64,000 nucleotides of DNA, from the NCBI GenBank assembly GCA_003550325.1, contig QKWP01001084.1:107838-171837 (forward strand). The letters are read 5' to 3'. A program made the translations under genes and the position numbers. The notes under the pieces were generated by a model. The model was given only the letters and a program-made list of their open reading frames with translations, was not told the origin of the DNA and did no database searches. Shown here piece by piece: positions 22,830 through 33,494 of this stretch. This stretch comes from Gigaspora rosea. Its lineage: Eukaryota; Glomeromycota; Glomeromycetes; Diversisporales; Gigasporaceae. Position 1 is the stretch's first letter; every line of letters begins with the position of its first letter.

Positions 22830-23618
22830 ATGGTAGAAAAGTTGTCTTCAACAATTTCGAGAAGGGAGAGCCAACTTAAGGTCACAGAAACGTACAATGA
22901 TCGAATATTTAGGCAACTATTACTTTTTATATTTTACCTTGGGACTGTTCTTTTAGGATCTATACTTAAGATAATAAAACCTCTCCACGAATCCTACTTC
23001 TCGCAAAAGGACAACTTTTTTAATGTGTGGTTTGTGAAACTTGGTTGGCTTTGGACTTCTTTAATATTTGTCCTTTATTCTTGGAACGTAATTCACGATA
23101 AAAAACCAGATCAATTTAAACGGTCACTCCTTCGTTTGGGCCTTGCAAGCATATATTGGTATCTCGTTACCCAATGGTTTTTTGGTCCTAGTATTGTTGA
23201 CTGGGTCTATGTCGCAACTGGTGGAAAGTGTACCCTTGAAGATTCGAATACACAATTGTCATGTAAAAAAAAGGGCGCCAGTTGGTCAGGTGGACACGAT
23301 ATTAGTGGTCATTGCTTATTATTGATTCATTCCTCACTTCTTCTTTGGGAGGAGCTCAGCGTTCTTTTATATTGGCCGGAGTGTGTGAAAAGGGCGAAGG
23401 AACATAAAAAGTATACGTTATCTTTGATCTTCATTCTCATTCTTTGGTGGCATATGTTATTCATGACATCTGTATATAATTTTCACAATTTTCGAGAAAA
23501 ATTGTCTGGAACTTTTTTTGGTTTCCTTTATTGGCTAATGGCATATACGTACATTTTTCCAATGTTTGCAAGACATTTGTTACCTTCTAATAAAGATCTT
23601 GAAGATACTGCTTCCTGA
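22830..23618 (+). CDS. FIT/Scs3 family ER membrane protein
   Basis: A 262-residue single-exon protein of the fat-storage-inducing transmembrane (FIT) family, the group of human FITM2 and yeast Scs3/Yft2. Known members sit in the ER membrane, act as fatty acyl-CoA diphosphatases and support lipid-droplet budding. The family motif SGGHDISGHCLLL lies at 153-165, with H161 the expected first catalytic His. A second His is expected in LWWHMLFMTSVYNFHNF (H208 or H219). Hydrophobic segments lie at about 28-47, 68-84, 101-118, 159-181, 197-215 and 229-246, which fits a six-segment membrane protein. The size matches animal FIT2 rather than longer relatives. The start codon follows a short AT leader, and an ICRE-like site lies about 83 bp upstream. 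No lesion is seen. I am unsure which of the two yeast paralogues it matches best, so no symbol is given. Confidence 0.92.
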   Translation: MVEKLSSTISRRESQLKVTETYNDRIFRQLLLFIFYLGTVLLGSILKIIKPLHESYFSQKDNFFNVWFVKLGWLWTSLIFVLYSWNVIHDKKPDQFKRSLLRLGLASIYWYLVTQWFFGPSIVDWVYVATGGKCTLEDSNTQLSCKKKGASWSGGHDISGHCLLLIHSSLLLWEELSVLLYWPECVKRAKEHKKYTLSLIFILILWWHMLFMTSVYNFHNFREKLSGTFFGFLYWLMAYTYIFPMFARHLLPSNKDLEDTAS

Positions 23619-24071
23619 TAATCAAACAGTCATGAATCATTATTTTCACCCAAACTTGTTCGTGAAGACTCTCTTACCCTCAAATTTCTATCTTATTACG
23701 ATGTAATTATGCTATTATAGAGTTCAGAACTAAAACATAATTAAATACAAACTTAGTTAAGCACAATGCACGAACAATTATGTATTATAACTATTTATTA
23801 TACAAAATAATTTTGTTAATAAAACAAAAATTTTATTTAATTTTTAATATATTTAACAAAGCATTATTATTACTTGGTCAAAATTTAACTTTTTTTTTTT
23901 ATAATTGTGTTTAATACAGTAATATGGGCAAAATATCGTTTTTTCTAACTATTCTAAAAAAATTGGCGTTGGTTTTTTTTTTTAAAAAAAAAAGCGCTAT
24001 AATCTTTTTTTTTTTTTTTAAAAAAAAAAAGCGATAACGGATTTAGGTTGCGCCCCCCTCTATGGTTAATA
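23619..24071. other. 3' flank of the FIT gene with T(n)A(n) runs
   Basis: AT-rich, with no gene. Two perfect T-then-A runs are present: T11-A10 at 23973-23993 and T15-A11 at 24005-24030, each followed by AGCG. Confidence 0.5.
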
Positions 24072-24418
24072 AAGGTTGTTCTCAAGCAGTTCCCTCAATG
24101 AGATTTGCTAGCGATCGAGTTGCTCAATCATTTCGATTAATTAAAATGCAGAATTTAAATTTTAGCCAATCATAAATTGATTAATCATAGCAGATAGCTT
24201 GAGAACAACCAAAATGATTTGATTGGCTAAAAATAGATCGTGTTTAATCATTTCGGTAAAAAAAAAATCCTGACCTAACAACTTTTTTTTCATAGTTACT
24301 CTGATTGAAATTCACATTTCTATGAATTTTGGGCAAAATTGTTATAAGGATCATTCGATTAATTGAATTGATTGAGCAACATCTCGATCACATTGGAGAG
24401 CTGCTTGAGAACAGCCTT
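24072..24418. mobile_element. MITE with AAGGYTGTTCTCAAGCAG ends
   Basis: The left end is AAGGTTGTTCTCAAGCAGTTC and the right end is the reverse complement of AAGGCTGTTCTCAAGCAGCTC. The next words, CGATCGAGTTGCTCAATCA and GATCGAGATGTTGCTCAATCA, also pair. An internal GCTTGAGAACAACC lies near 24188. No transposase is seen and I could not settle a clean target duplication. Confidence 0.7.
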
Positions 24419-24848
24419 CGTAAACCTTTTTCTTCATTTAGATCAATTATACTTTAGTATAAGATTGCATGTAAAAACGAAAATATTTAATTAGCATCCA
24501 CATAAGAACGATAGTATTATTATATAGTTACTATAGTGCAAATTACTATGAATTTTGTATAGTTATGAAATTCTAAACATATAAAAATTTTATATAGTTG
24601 CAAATTTTAAAATTTAAATATCTTATAATCCACTTGATCAATTTTAATCATTTTATTATATTATATATAAAAAAATCCTCTCTACATTTGTATTTAGAAA
24701 GTCAAATATATTAGCATAATAAAAAAAATATTTATTTATGGAGGAAAAGAAGATTTCATAATATATATAAATTTGTGCATATAGAATCCTATCCTTCTTA
24801 GACGAATTGGCAATTAAATAAATTATTGTTGCGGCTGAAGCTTGAAAC

Positions 24849-25280
24849 GGCTGAAGCTTGAAATTCTAATTATATTATTTTAGAAATTTTTGGGGTGCAT
24901 TTTTTTAGCCTTTTTTAAATAGTTAGATTAGGATTTAGGGATAGTTTTAATAATAAAAAGGATTTTAGTTAGGGCTTATATTTTTAAATCGAGGTCCCTG
25001 ATTTCAAACTTCAGCAACAATTATTAAATTACATCTATTTATGCTTTATTAAATGAGCCAATAAAAATTTTTTAGCAAAAAAGGAGATCTCTCCCCTTTC
25101 TATTAAATAGCGCCTCATATATATTTTATAATTGTCGCATTTCGATTTAAAATACTGTATAAACCCTACCAAAATCCACTTAAACTCTTTTATTACCAAA
25201 ACTATCCCTAAATAACTATTAAAAAAAAAAAAAAAAATAAGAAAATGCACCCGAAAATTTTAAAATTTCCAATTTCAGCC
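24849..25280. mobile_element. Inverted-repeat element with GGCTGAA ends
   Basis: GGCTGAAGCTTGAAATTCTAAT, then GGGTGCATTTT, then AGGGATAGTTTTAATAA on the left is mirrored on the right by AACTATCCCTAAATAACTATT, AAAATGCACCC and ATTTCCAATTTCAGCC. No coding sequence is seen. It is a probable MITE. The first words (GCGGCTGAAGCTTGAAAC) are duplicated just upstream at about 24831. Confidence 0.65.
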
Positions 25281-25639
25281 ATGACAATCAGGCCAAACAA
25301 TTTTTGAGGGCCAGCCAGCCAATGACCAACAAGCCAACGGCCAATGGTCAATGGTCAAATTTTGCTAATTTATATAATTAGCCAATCATATTGCTGGCTT
25401 TTACTATATAATTTTTTGGTCAAATAATTTTCTTGCCCATTTTGGCCATTAGCCGGCCAAATAGCCAAGTGCTCCCACATGTATCAGCAAATCAGCGTCA
25501 GTCATATAAATTTTACGTGTAGGTTTTATGCAAGCAAAAAAATTGAAATAGTTATCGGTCATGTTAGTGAACGGCTCAGTTCGGGTAAAATGAGATTATT
25601 TCGTGACTGCACTTTTGGGTATCTCAGAGATGGAAAATG

Positions 25640-26540
25640 ACAGAGTTCGCGACTGTCACTTAGACGGTGAATCTTTCCTTGGCTCGGGCCAAGTCGCGAC
25701 TGTCATGTGGCAGCATGCTGAAAGGTTAGCCTGTCACTTGGGTGGTTAGCAAGCTGAGTTTACTATCCTCCAAAGTGCTTCATGATTGCCATTTGGATGA
25801 TGATGACCCTTTGGCTTTTCTGCTGATGTCTGTTAAACTCTGTACAGTATGTGGGATACGAGAAGAGATAAAAAATGGGGTTAATAAGTATATGTATAGT
25901 ACATATACACTATTATATAACTATTATAGCCTAGTAAATATATTTTTTTTATTTTAGATTTTAGATAAGACTACTAAAAATCGACGCGAAAAATAGATAG
26001 ATTCAGCGTAAGTGGGTTTTATTTTGCGGGGGGTTTTTTTTTTAAAAAAAAAATGGTTTGCTATCTTTAATGGAACTAGCACAAGGTGCTAAGAATATAG
26101 TACTCTATCTTCTATTTCAATATATTGCTAAGAGAACGTAGAATATATAAAAGACATATTAGTACAACTATCCATAACACTACTTAATCGGTAATGAGTA
26201 AAATGAGAGTGATTTAAAATTTGGCAGTGAGCATCAGAGTTGAAAATACAAAATACTTTGTGATTGCCACTTGGGCGGTGAGCCTCTGAGAAGTGAGCTT
26301 TGCGCAAGCCTATCATTATAATGAAAAAGGCCAGTATGACTGATATTTGGTAGTGATTTTGCTGTCATTATAATAATAAAAAAAGGCCAGAATGTTTTTC
26401 ATAACTGCCTCTTGGGCAGTGAGCAAGCAAAGTTTGCTATCCCCACGACCGCCACTTGAGCAATCAGTGAATTTACTACCTTTCAAAGTGCTTTACAACC
26501 GCCACTTGGACGGTTGCTCTTTGACTTTTCCATTAATACC
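25640..26540. repeat. Dispersed GCCACTTGGGCGGT repeat cluster
   Basis: Variants of GACYGCCACTTGGGCGGTGAGC recur near 25653, 25732, 25787, 26263, 26405, 26443 and 26500. They are often followed by AGCAAGCTGAGTTTACTATCC and CAAAGTGCTT. CGCGACTGTCA variants lie upstream at about 25600-25710. Frames in the region (25742-25957, 26128-26316, 26392-26589) run through the repeat and are not called. A T10-A10 run lies at 26034-26053. Confidence 0.6.
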
Positions 26541-27457
26541 TGTTCATTTTACTTTAAAATTCTTCAAGTATAATGCACGAAGAGGTTAAAATCTATTTTT
26601 ATTTAGCGTATCATTATCAAAAACAAGGTTTGTAAATATCTTTCTTATACTCTTTATTTAATAATTATAAATCCTAACCTAAATCCTAGCCCAACCATAA
26701 AAAGAAATAAAAAATATATATTGATATTTTAATAATCAATTGGAGAATCCTTTAATTCCACAGATCGATATTTTCCTAGAAATATGAATATTTGGATAAT
26801 GACAAAAAAAATATCTTTTATTCCGATATCGAAATTTAATTAAATTATCCTTAAGCCATGAATGCAGCTTTTCAACATTTTCTGACAAAAGTTCTTTTTT
26901 GTAGTATTGTTAACATGAGATGTAATAATCGATTATCACTTTATAGTATCACAAACCAATTCGATACATCGTACTATCTCACAAGATTGACAAATTAAAG
27001 TTTCATTATTCGCAAAAAAAGTTTAAAAACTTATTCGCACGAGTTTTAACATGTACGAAATACATGCCATTGAAAAGGACGAAACACACGACACCGAAAA
27101 GGACGAAATTGCGACATTAAAAAAAGTAGGCCCACGACACAGAAGAAATATACTGAAAAAGACAAACTATACAAATTACAAACTTTAACAACGATGGCTC
27201 CAACGACTAATGAGTATTTTAAAGAGAAGCATTAGCTAAAATATGTTGTAGTGGTTTATACTTAATATATAGTCATTAAAAAAACTAAAATAACAAATAT
27301 CTTATAAAAAACAACAATCATTCTTAATCGAAATTATTTTAATACGGTCAAATGTGCATAGATTGACCAACTATTCATAACTAGAATATTCACAGCCCTT
27401 TTTTTATATCATCAATTCTGTTATAAAGTAAAAGTTTTCAGCACAAAAATTTAGATA
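26541..27457. other. Spacer with one small charged ORF
   Basis: A 45-codon frame at 27051-27188 (+) is rich in K, E, D and R and contains an internal EKDETHDTEKDE repeat. It has no recognised domain and is not called as a gene. The rest is AT-rich with no clear feature. Confidence 0.35.
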
Positions 27458-27632
27458 CAAGTTACTTTCGTTATAATAAAGTGATCCGTTCTATGGTAAA
27501 AATTTTTAAAAATTTCATTATATCGAGAGGTTATTAGTAAATTCACTATATCGCGAGGATTTTTATATAGACTGGTTTTGAATTTATCTTCACTATATTA
27601 TAACGGAAGTTCACTATAACGAGAGTGACTTG
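27458..27632. mobile_element. TA-flanked MITE, 175 bp
   Basis: The ends are CAAGTTACTTTCGTTATA and its imperfect reverse complement TATAACGAGAGTGACTTG, with TA on each side (27456-27457 and 27633-27634). Inside, TATCGAGAGG and TATCGCGAGG words repeat. The plan fits a Tc1/mariner-type non-autonomous element. Confidence 0.7.
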
Positions 27633-27894
27633 TATATTCAAATACTGTATTGAGGCATTGATAGTCATTAGATTAGTCACGGGATCATCTCATTACCCTT
27701 ATTAGGTTGTTTACATATTTTACTATAACTTTTTGTTTACATTTATATTTTATTACATTTATATTTTATTACAATCCTCATTTTCATTATCGTTATACCT
27801 TTTTGTTTACATTTATATTTTTATTTTCATTATAACTTTTTGTTTTTTAGTATACTTTGATATTGTGTTGTTGAATAGTTTTAGTGTATAGGTT

Positions 27895-28300
27895 TAGATC
27901 GTCATGAGCTTGGGTTTGGTTTAGGGTTGTTTTTGGTGGATTTAGGTAGTTGTTGGTGGGTTAAGGTTGTCTTTGGTAGGTTTAGATTGTTGTTAGTGGG
28001 TTAAGGTCATTTTTTGGTAGGTTAAAGTTGTTGTTGGTGGATTAAGACTGTTTTTGGTGGGTTGAGGTTGTTTTTGATGACTTTTGGTGCGTTCACATTG
28101 CTTTTGGAGGGTTTATGTCACTTTTGGAGGGTGTTGCTTTTGGAGGGTATTGCTTTTGGAGGATGTTGCTTTTGGAGGGTGTTGCTTTTGGATGGCGTTG
28201 CTTTTGGAGGGCTTATGTCGCTTTTGGAGGGTTTATGTCGCTTTTGGAGGGTTTATGACACTTTTGGAGGGTTTATGACACTTTTGGAGGGTTTGTCGGT
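27895..28300 (+). repeat. G-rich minisatellite, CTTTTGGAGGG units
   Basis: From about 28098 to 28295, eleven CTTTTGGAGGG units follow each other with 16-bp or 20-bp periods (…GTGTTG or …TTTATGTCG tails). The upstream part (27895-28095) holds a looser GTTGTTTTTGGTGGGTTAAGG version. The G-rich strand is the plus strand. Two overlapping frames of 86 and 64 codons run through it and are by-products of the repeat. Confidence 0.85.
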
Positions 28301-29544
28301 CATTATTAAAACCGTTAATTAGGCATAAGCTTTTGCATTTCCCCTACTTAAGGTCTACCGGTCCTGGAGAAGGGACTGGTTATGTACTTTCCTTAAGAGT
28401 CAAAACTTATGAGTTGATGGTTTTAGGTGGAAGGAAGGGGAAGGGAGGATAAATAGATAGTATAGTATAATATATTTAGTTTAGTTTAATTTAATATCTG
28501 AGCTCTAGAGGTTATGAGCCAAAGCTTATTGGATCAAATTGATTCAAGTGGAACAACCTACTTCCGGTGGGGAAATTCGGAAGAGATTGGTTGGGGGAAA
28601 CCTTCCCAACCGATGAGATACACCTCTACGTGGTGGTTGGGACAAGTAAGAGAGTCAATAATCTCTGAAACAAAGTATCTCAAAAAAATTTTTTTTTACT
28701 ATATAAATAAATAAATAATTTAAATTATATGTTTTAAAAAGACTTTATTGTATACTTTTTAATATTATGACTTTTAATACTGCGTGAAAATATAAAATTA
28801 TAAAATTACATGATTCAGAAAACCTTTACTATGTTAAATTATAAATCCGAAAAATAAGCCAAGATTCTCTGAAACAGTTGCTAGAATAATTAAACAAAAA
28901 AAGAAAATTTATGAGTAAATTCAACTATTATAAACAATCTCTGAAAAAAAACTTTTAAGAAAGATAATAATAATAATGAAATCGATTTTGTGAAAGTGTT
29001 AGATTCTTTAATTTCAAAGAATAGATTTATTTATAGTAGATAATGTGCTTGAAAAAAGAAAGAAGCACTGATGGGAGTATTTGCATGGCTTAAAAATACA
29101 AACCGAATCAGAAAATCTTTTTAAAGATCCGTATCTAATTCGGAAACCTTTGGAATTGTGATCACAATGAATGATCAAAATACCCTAAAAATGTCTTTAT
29201 CACTTTTGTACACTGAGATAGCCTTACGACCTGATTTATATCAGGATCTGGATCTTTTACCATACATAAAATTAGACATCAATTCTGCTGGTAATTCTAG
29301 AATAATGATAGCATCGCCCATAAAAAAAATTTTGAACTATTTATCTATTATGATCATTGTTAATAACAGTAATAACGGTAAATAATTATTATTATAATAA
29401 ATGCCAACAAAAAAAAAAAAATTGTTTGCATACTGAACAAAGCGATGAAAATTTTATTGCTATTATGAAACGTGCTTTAGTTCGGGAATTAAGTTATTAT
29501 TTGTCTTTATGTGTCTTTCAACAATGATATCAGCTAAATTTTTG
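28301..29544. other. Spacer with unassigned open frames
   Basis: A 66-codon frame (28514-28714) contains a GGTTGGGGGAAACCTTCCCAACC hairpin, and a 75-codon frame lies at 29158-29385. Neither has a recognised domain. The surroundings are AT-rich. I do not call a gene. Confidence 0.35.
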
Positions 29545-29917
29545 CAAATAAATTTTTTTTTTTTTGGCGACACTTGTACATTCATATACTCATACACATG
29601 ATTACCTTAGCACGTTGATTAAAGTTCAATGTCTGATTTTATGTAAGTGTTCAGAACAATTATAAAATCGAACATCAAACTTCAATCAACGTGCTAAGGT
29701 AATTGAGTGCACGAGTATATAAGTGTACGAGTGTACGTAGTGTACGTAGGGATGGTAAAAAACATTTTCACCGTTTTAAAAACATGTGGTAATTATGATC
29801 TGAATGCATTAAATTTAGGCTCCGCATATCAAAATCATAAACATCGAATGTTTTAAAACGGTGAAACCCATTTTTTTTTACCATCTCTAAGTGTACGCCA
29901 AAAAAAAATTTATTTCC
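29545..29917. mobile_element. Inverted-repeat element, host of a nested MITE
   Basis: The left end (AAATAAATTTTTTTTTTTTTTGGCGACACTTGTAC...) and the right end (GTGTACGCCAAAAAAAAATTTATTT) are inverse. Inside, GATTACCTTAGCACGTTGA with following bases (29581-29638) pairs with its inverse (29663-29703). A separate hAT-like palindrome sits at 29747-29889 inside the right arm. The order shows that the outer element was there first. Confidence 0.7.
29747..29889. mobile_element. Nested hAT-like palindromic MITE, 143 bp
   Basis: It begins TAGGGATGGTAAAAAACATTT and ends with TTTACCATCTCTA; the arms pair through CACCGTTTTAAAA. It is flanked by perfect 8-bp duplications AGTGTACG (29739-29746 and 29890-29897). 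It is non-coding; a 67-codon frame across it (29768-29971) is not a gene. Confidence 0.8.
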
Positions 29918-30077
29918 ATTTTCAACCATTTCGAAAACAGTGATAGAATAAATTCTAAAATTATCGATCACTAACTAGATCAACGATGATTTCGTGCAAC
30001 GTTACGAATTTGATTGGCGGAGTTATCCCCATACTACGTAAAACAAATACATTAACGTTAAATGGTAAATTATATGA

Positions 30078-30143
30078 GTGCCGCCAAGAGAAAACCCGCA
30101 AATCTTATCTAATAAGATTTATGGGGTTTTCCCTTGGCAGCAC
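30078..30143. mobile_element. Very short palindromic MITE, 66 bp
   Basis: GTGCCGCCAAGAGAAAACCC at the left pairs with GGGTTTTCCCTTGGCAGCAC at the right, with AATCTTATCTAATAAGATTT in the middle. Flanks TTATATGA and TCATATGA match at 7 of 8 bases, as expected for an aged 8-bp duplication. It is non-coding. Confidence 0.65.
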
Positions 30144-31456
30144 TCATATGATAATCACAGGTCAAAATTGGAAAGCTCGATATGTTGAATGGTAGAATTC
30201 AGATGACACTCAACCTATATTCTAATTTTACCATTTGACATATAGAAACTTCTAATTTTACTAATGATTTACTAATGAATTTAATTAAAAGTTTTTCAGA
30301 ATTTAGAAATTATATACGATAGATTAAAATTTTCTAAAAGCTAAACAATTACTAAACTAAAATTATACGCACATTAATTTTAAATTTTAATCCTTTTTTG
30401 TGCCATAACTAGGAAGATACTTTTGAATCAGGCAATCTGTATTAATAGTAACCAGGGATTAGTAAGTATATTTTGGCTTTGAGAATTTAAACCATTTTTA
30501 CATGTATTCAGTCATTAAGTTTTTTATTTCATAAGTGAAGAAAGATCTTCTGATTGGTCAGTCTTACAAGAATAAGTTACATATTAGTGTATATATGTTA
30601 AATATAGAAAGATAATAAAGCTCTCAAAAGTTCAGCTATTATCAAAAATTTTCAGAATAATAAATAGACAATGAATTTAAGATATAGATACTTTCAGAAT
30701 AAATACAGGTTGGTTTACTACAGAAATTGAACCAATCAGTCCAAAATTTCTCAAACCTTTAATGTTAGCCAAATTTTTCTGAAATTTTTTTTTAATATAT
30801 AGGCAGTGGCATATTTTGTCAAGTTTTTTGAACTTTAAGATCACTTAACTATATTACTGTATATATTTAATGAATCTATCTATTTACATCAGTTTCTATG
30901 ATTAAGATATTGTACATCGAATAATATATTATTAACGTTAGGGAATATAGACTTTTCTAGCGCGTTGCCCGGATAAATTATTCATACAGTCTACATTTTA
31001 AGAACGTACCATTTCATAAAAAAGTTAGTTTCAGAGAACATCTATACTTGTTATGCAAATACAATTGAAAATAATCAGCAATCTTGAGAAAATTACTATA
31101 TACTTATATATATTAAGATTAAAACACATACTAACCAATTTGATTTTTTTTACAGAAAAAAGTTTTAGTCTTATATAACATCCAACACGAAACACGTTAT
31201 CATCAATAAAAGAATTTTTTTCTCTGTATTTTTTTTTTATTTTTTGAATTATCAATTTATTAATAACACATAAGATTTTAAATGATGTTAATGCTAAACG
31301 TAAAAGTTGAGATTTCCCAATGAATTGAAATAGCATTTTGAATTTGAAGATACTGTATAAAAAAAAAACAATTATATAATGCAATGCTACGTATTATAAA
31401 ATTTTTCTATGTTATATAATTCTAAAAATAAAAAATGTTTGTTTAATTATTATAAA
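30144..31456. other. 3' flank of the PLC-like gene
   Basis: AT-rich, with no supported gene. The 117-codon Lys/Ile/Phe-rich frame at 31031-31384 (minus) lies downstream of the stop codon and has no recognised domain. Confidence 0.4.
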
Positions 31457-32637
31457 TTATAATCCAATAATAATGAAAATTGCAACACCCGCTAAAGCGA
31501 TTCCAGCACTAAATATTCCATTTACTTTAAGATCACTAGCACTATTTTTCTTATTACCGGTACTTCCACCTCCACCTCCTAGAGGATTTGTTCCATTACC
31601 ATAATTCTGTGGTGTATAAGATACTTTATTCAAACCGGCAACAACACTGAACGCATTTACATTATTTTGACCCTGATCATAAAAATCGACAGCAACAAAA
31701 TTTGGAATTTTGTCATCAAAAATATTTGTACAATTTTGAACATGATTGTTAAGATTATCACTATTAGTTGACGCAGCAGTTTGAGGTTTAGGAACTTCGA
31801 TAGTACTAAGACCTTGTATGATAGTATAGAGGAAATGATTCACCATGTACATTGGTTGAGGTTGATTTTTTGGACGGTCAACAGTACATTGCCAAGCATT
31901 AGGATCAGAATTTTGAAATGGAGTTTCAAATACATAAGAATATTGAGGCATTAACCTGTAAATAATAAATAAGTTAAATAAGTTAGTTTATAAAAAATGT
32001 ATAACAAAAAAAAAAATATATATATATATATGTGTGTGTGTAAAATATTATAAAAATATAACAAATATTCATACCAAGGGACAGTAGCAGTATTAGCATT
32101 AGTGTCAATAAAGTTAATAACCCGTTGTCCGGATTGAATAATCGAAGCCATAGTAGGCCATGGAGAACCAACAGGTTGAGTACGGCAATATTGAGTCAGA
32201 CCAGCTTTATCATATTCAGCTTTGTATCTAAGCGGATCTATTTTATCATAATTTTCCCAAAAGATTGTAATTACTTCATTCGGATTATTTTGCAAAAAAC
32301 TTGTAATAATTTTTAAAGTATTTGCAGCAGTTCCTGTATCCAATAAAGTACAATCTGTATGACAAAGTTCAATATCAGAAGTTCCTTTCGTAGAGTTATG
32401 TCCATCAAGAAGGAAAACTCTAATACCATCTTTTAACTGTGTTGAAATATCAAAAAATTGATTTATCGCAGGAACACCACCATATGCATATGAGTTATGT
32501 GTTGCGACAAACGATATTGAAGAATAGGGTTTATTACAAAATTCAGCATATCCATTGCAAACAGTAGGTGTGCTCTGTGCTTTCGCCGAAGGGAAGGAAA
32601 TTACCGCAATGAAAAGAATGAAGAGTGATAACTTCAT
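31457..32637 (-). CDS. Secreted PLC-like phosphodiesterase, probably GPI-anchored
   Basis: Two exons, 32637-32075 and 31955-31457, around one 119-bp GT-AG intron (donor GTATGA, acceptor TTTACAG). The joined frame gives 353 residues, with W188 spanning the junction. Residues 1-20 form a signal peptide ending SAKAQ. The rest is the PLC-like phosphodiesterase TIM-barrel group related to PI-PLC X-domain proteins. SFVATHNSYA at 42-51 carries the expected first catalytic His (H47), and ELCHTDC at 90-96 the second (H93). EVITIFWENYD at 121-131 and WPTMASIIQSGQRVINFID at 160-178 follow the family plan. The end has a Gly/Ser/Asn-rich stretch and a hydrophobic tail (GIFSAGIALAGVAIFIIIGL), typical of a GPI signal. 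Fungal members are secreted or wall-bound and their substrates are mostly unknown. A TATATAA box lies about 46 bp upstream of the ATG. Confidence 0.88.
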
Positions 32638-32682
32638 TGTTATTGATTTAAAAAAAATTTTTTTTTTCGTTCAGATAATTTC

Positions 32683-32689
32683 TTATATA
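32683..32689 (-). promoter_or_regulatory. TATA box of the PLC-like gene
   Basis: On the minus strand CTATATAAG places TATATAA about 46 bp upstream of the start codon at 32637. The call rests on motif and spacing only. Confidence 0.5.
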
Positions 32690-32849
32690 GTAAATTTTAT
32701 GGGTTATGTATTTTTATCATGACAATATTTAAGGAGTACCAAAATAAATTAAGGCTTGCCGATGATTATAAATTCAAAGATAATAAAAAGTAAAATGTAA
32801 AATATATTACACCAAGGTTTTATTCAACGTTATGATTCAAAAATGATTA

Positions 32850-32865
32850 AAAAAAACTGATCAAC

Positions 32866-32909
<44 letters not shown>

Positions 32910-32965
32910 TATTTTTTTTTTTTATGCCATTTGGTTTATCAATTGGGCTTAAAAAACTGATCAAC

Positions 32966-32997
<32 letters not shown>
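32850..32997 (+). repeat. Duplicate hairpin followed by long T runs
   Basis: AAAAAACTGATCAACAGTTTTTT occurs twice (about 32851 and 32951). Each copy forms a small stem and is followed by a T run of more than 25 bases. The stretch between the copies holds ATGCCATTTGGTTTATCAATTGGGC. T-run lengths may not be exact in an assembly. Confidence 0.6.
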
Positions 32998-32999
<2 letters not shown>

Positions 33000-33461
33000 T
33001 GAAATACAACACGCTGCTAATATATATGAGTGGTCTCAGGTCTAGCATATCATATAAGGAAATTTGTAAATGAAACAAATAATTAATTAAATTCTGTTTC
33101 ACATGGCCCCTTAATGTGCATCTCAATAAACGTTATACAGTTATATGTACTGTACGTTACGTTACAGTACGTAGTTAAATTTCTTCAGAAGAATCTGATA
33201 ACAGGTGTATGTTTGATACGTAATACAATAAAAAAAAAACTGGTCTATTTATTATTTATATGGTTTTTTTTTACTATTAATAACTTAGGAATGTGATACC
33301 ATTATTAACTATTAATGCCCGGAACGTATCACATCGGAATTCTAGATTTCATGCCAATAACCGTTGGCATAATATATACCGGAATCAGAGTTTGTACCTG
33401 TTGGGGAAACCCTCTACCCGGGTTATCCGAATAAATTACTATGTCACATAATAGCTACCCG

Positions 33462-33494
33462 GGTACGTACGTACGTACGTACTGTACATACGTA
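33462..33494 (+). repeat. Exact 33-bp GTAC-rich repeat, copy 1
   Basis: It begins GGTACGTACGTACGTACG and ends TACTGTACATACGTA. An identical 33-bp copy lies at 34502-34534. The flanks differ, though further ACGTAC words follow copy 1. It is largely self-complementary through GTAC steps. Confidence 0.85.

Noticed and set aside
22679-22897. Antisense frame over the FIT start
   Set aside because: Crosses the FIT promoter and start; no domain.
28062-28322. Two overlapping frames (86 and 64 codons) with FWRV/FGG repeats
   Set aside because: They are translations of the CTTTTGGAGGG minisatellite in two frames.
29768-29971. 67-codon minus frame
   Set aside because: Runs across a hAT-like palindrome and its flank.
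31031-31384. 117-codon minus frame 3' of the PLC-like gene
   Set aside because: Very AT-rich Lys/Ile/Phe composition, no domain, lies in the expected 3' UTR.
32850-32997. Bacterial rho-independent terminators
   Set aside because: Stem-plus-T-run shape fits, but the window is eukaryotic and the T runs are far too long; treated as repeats.
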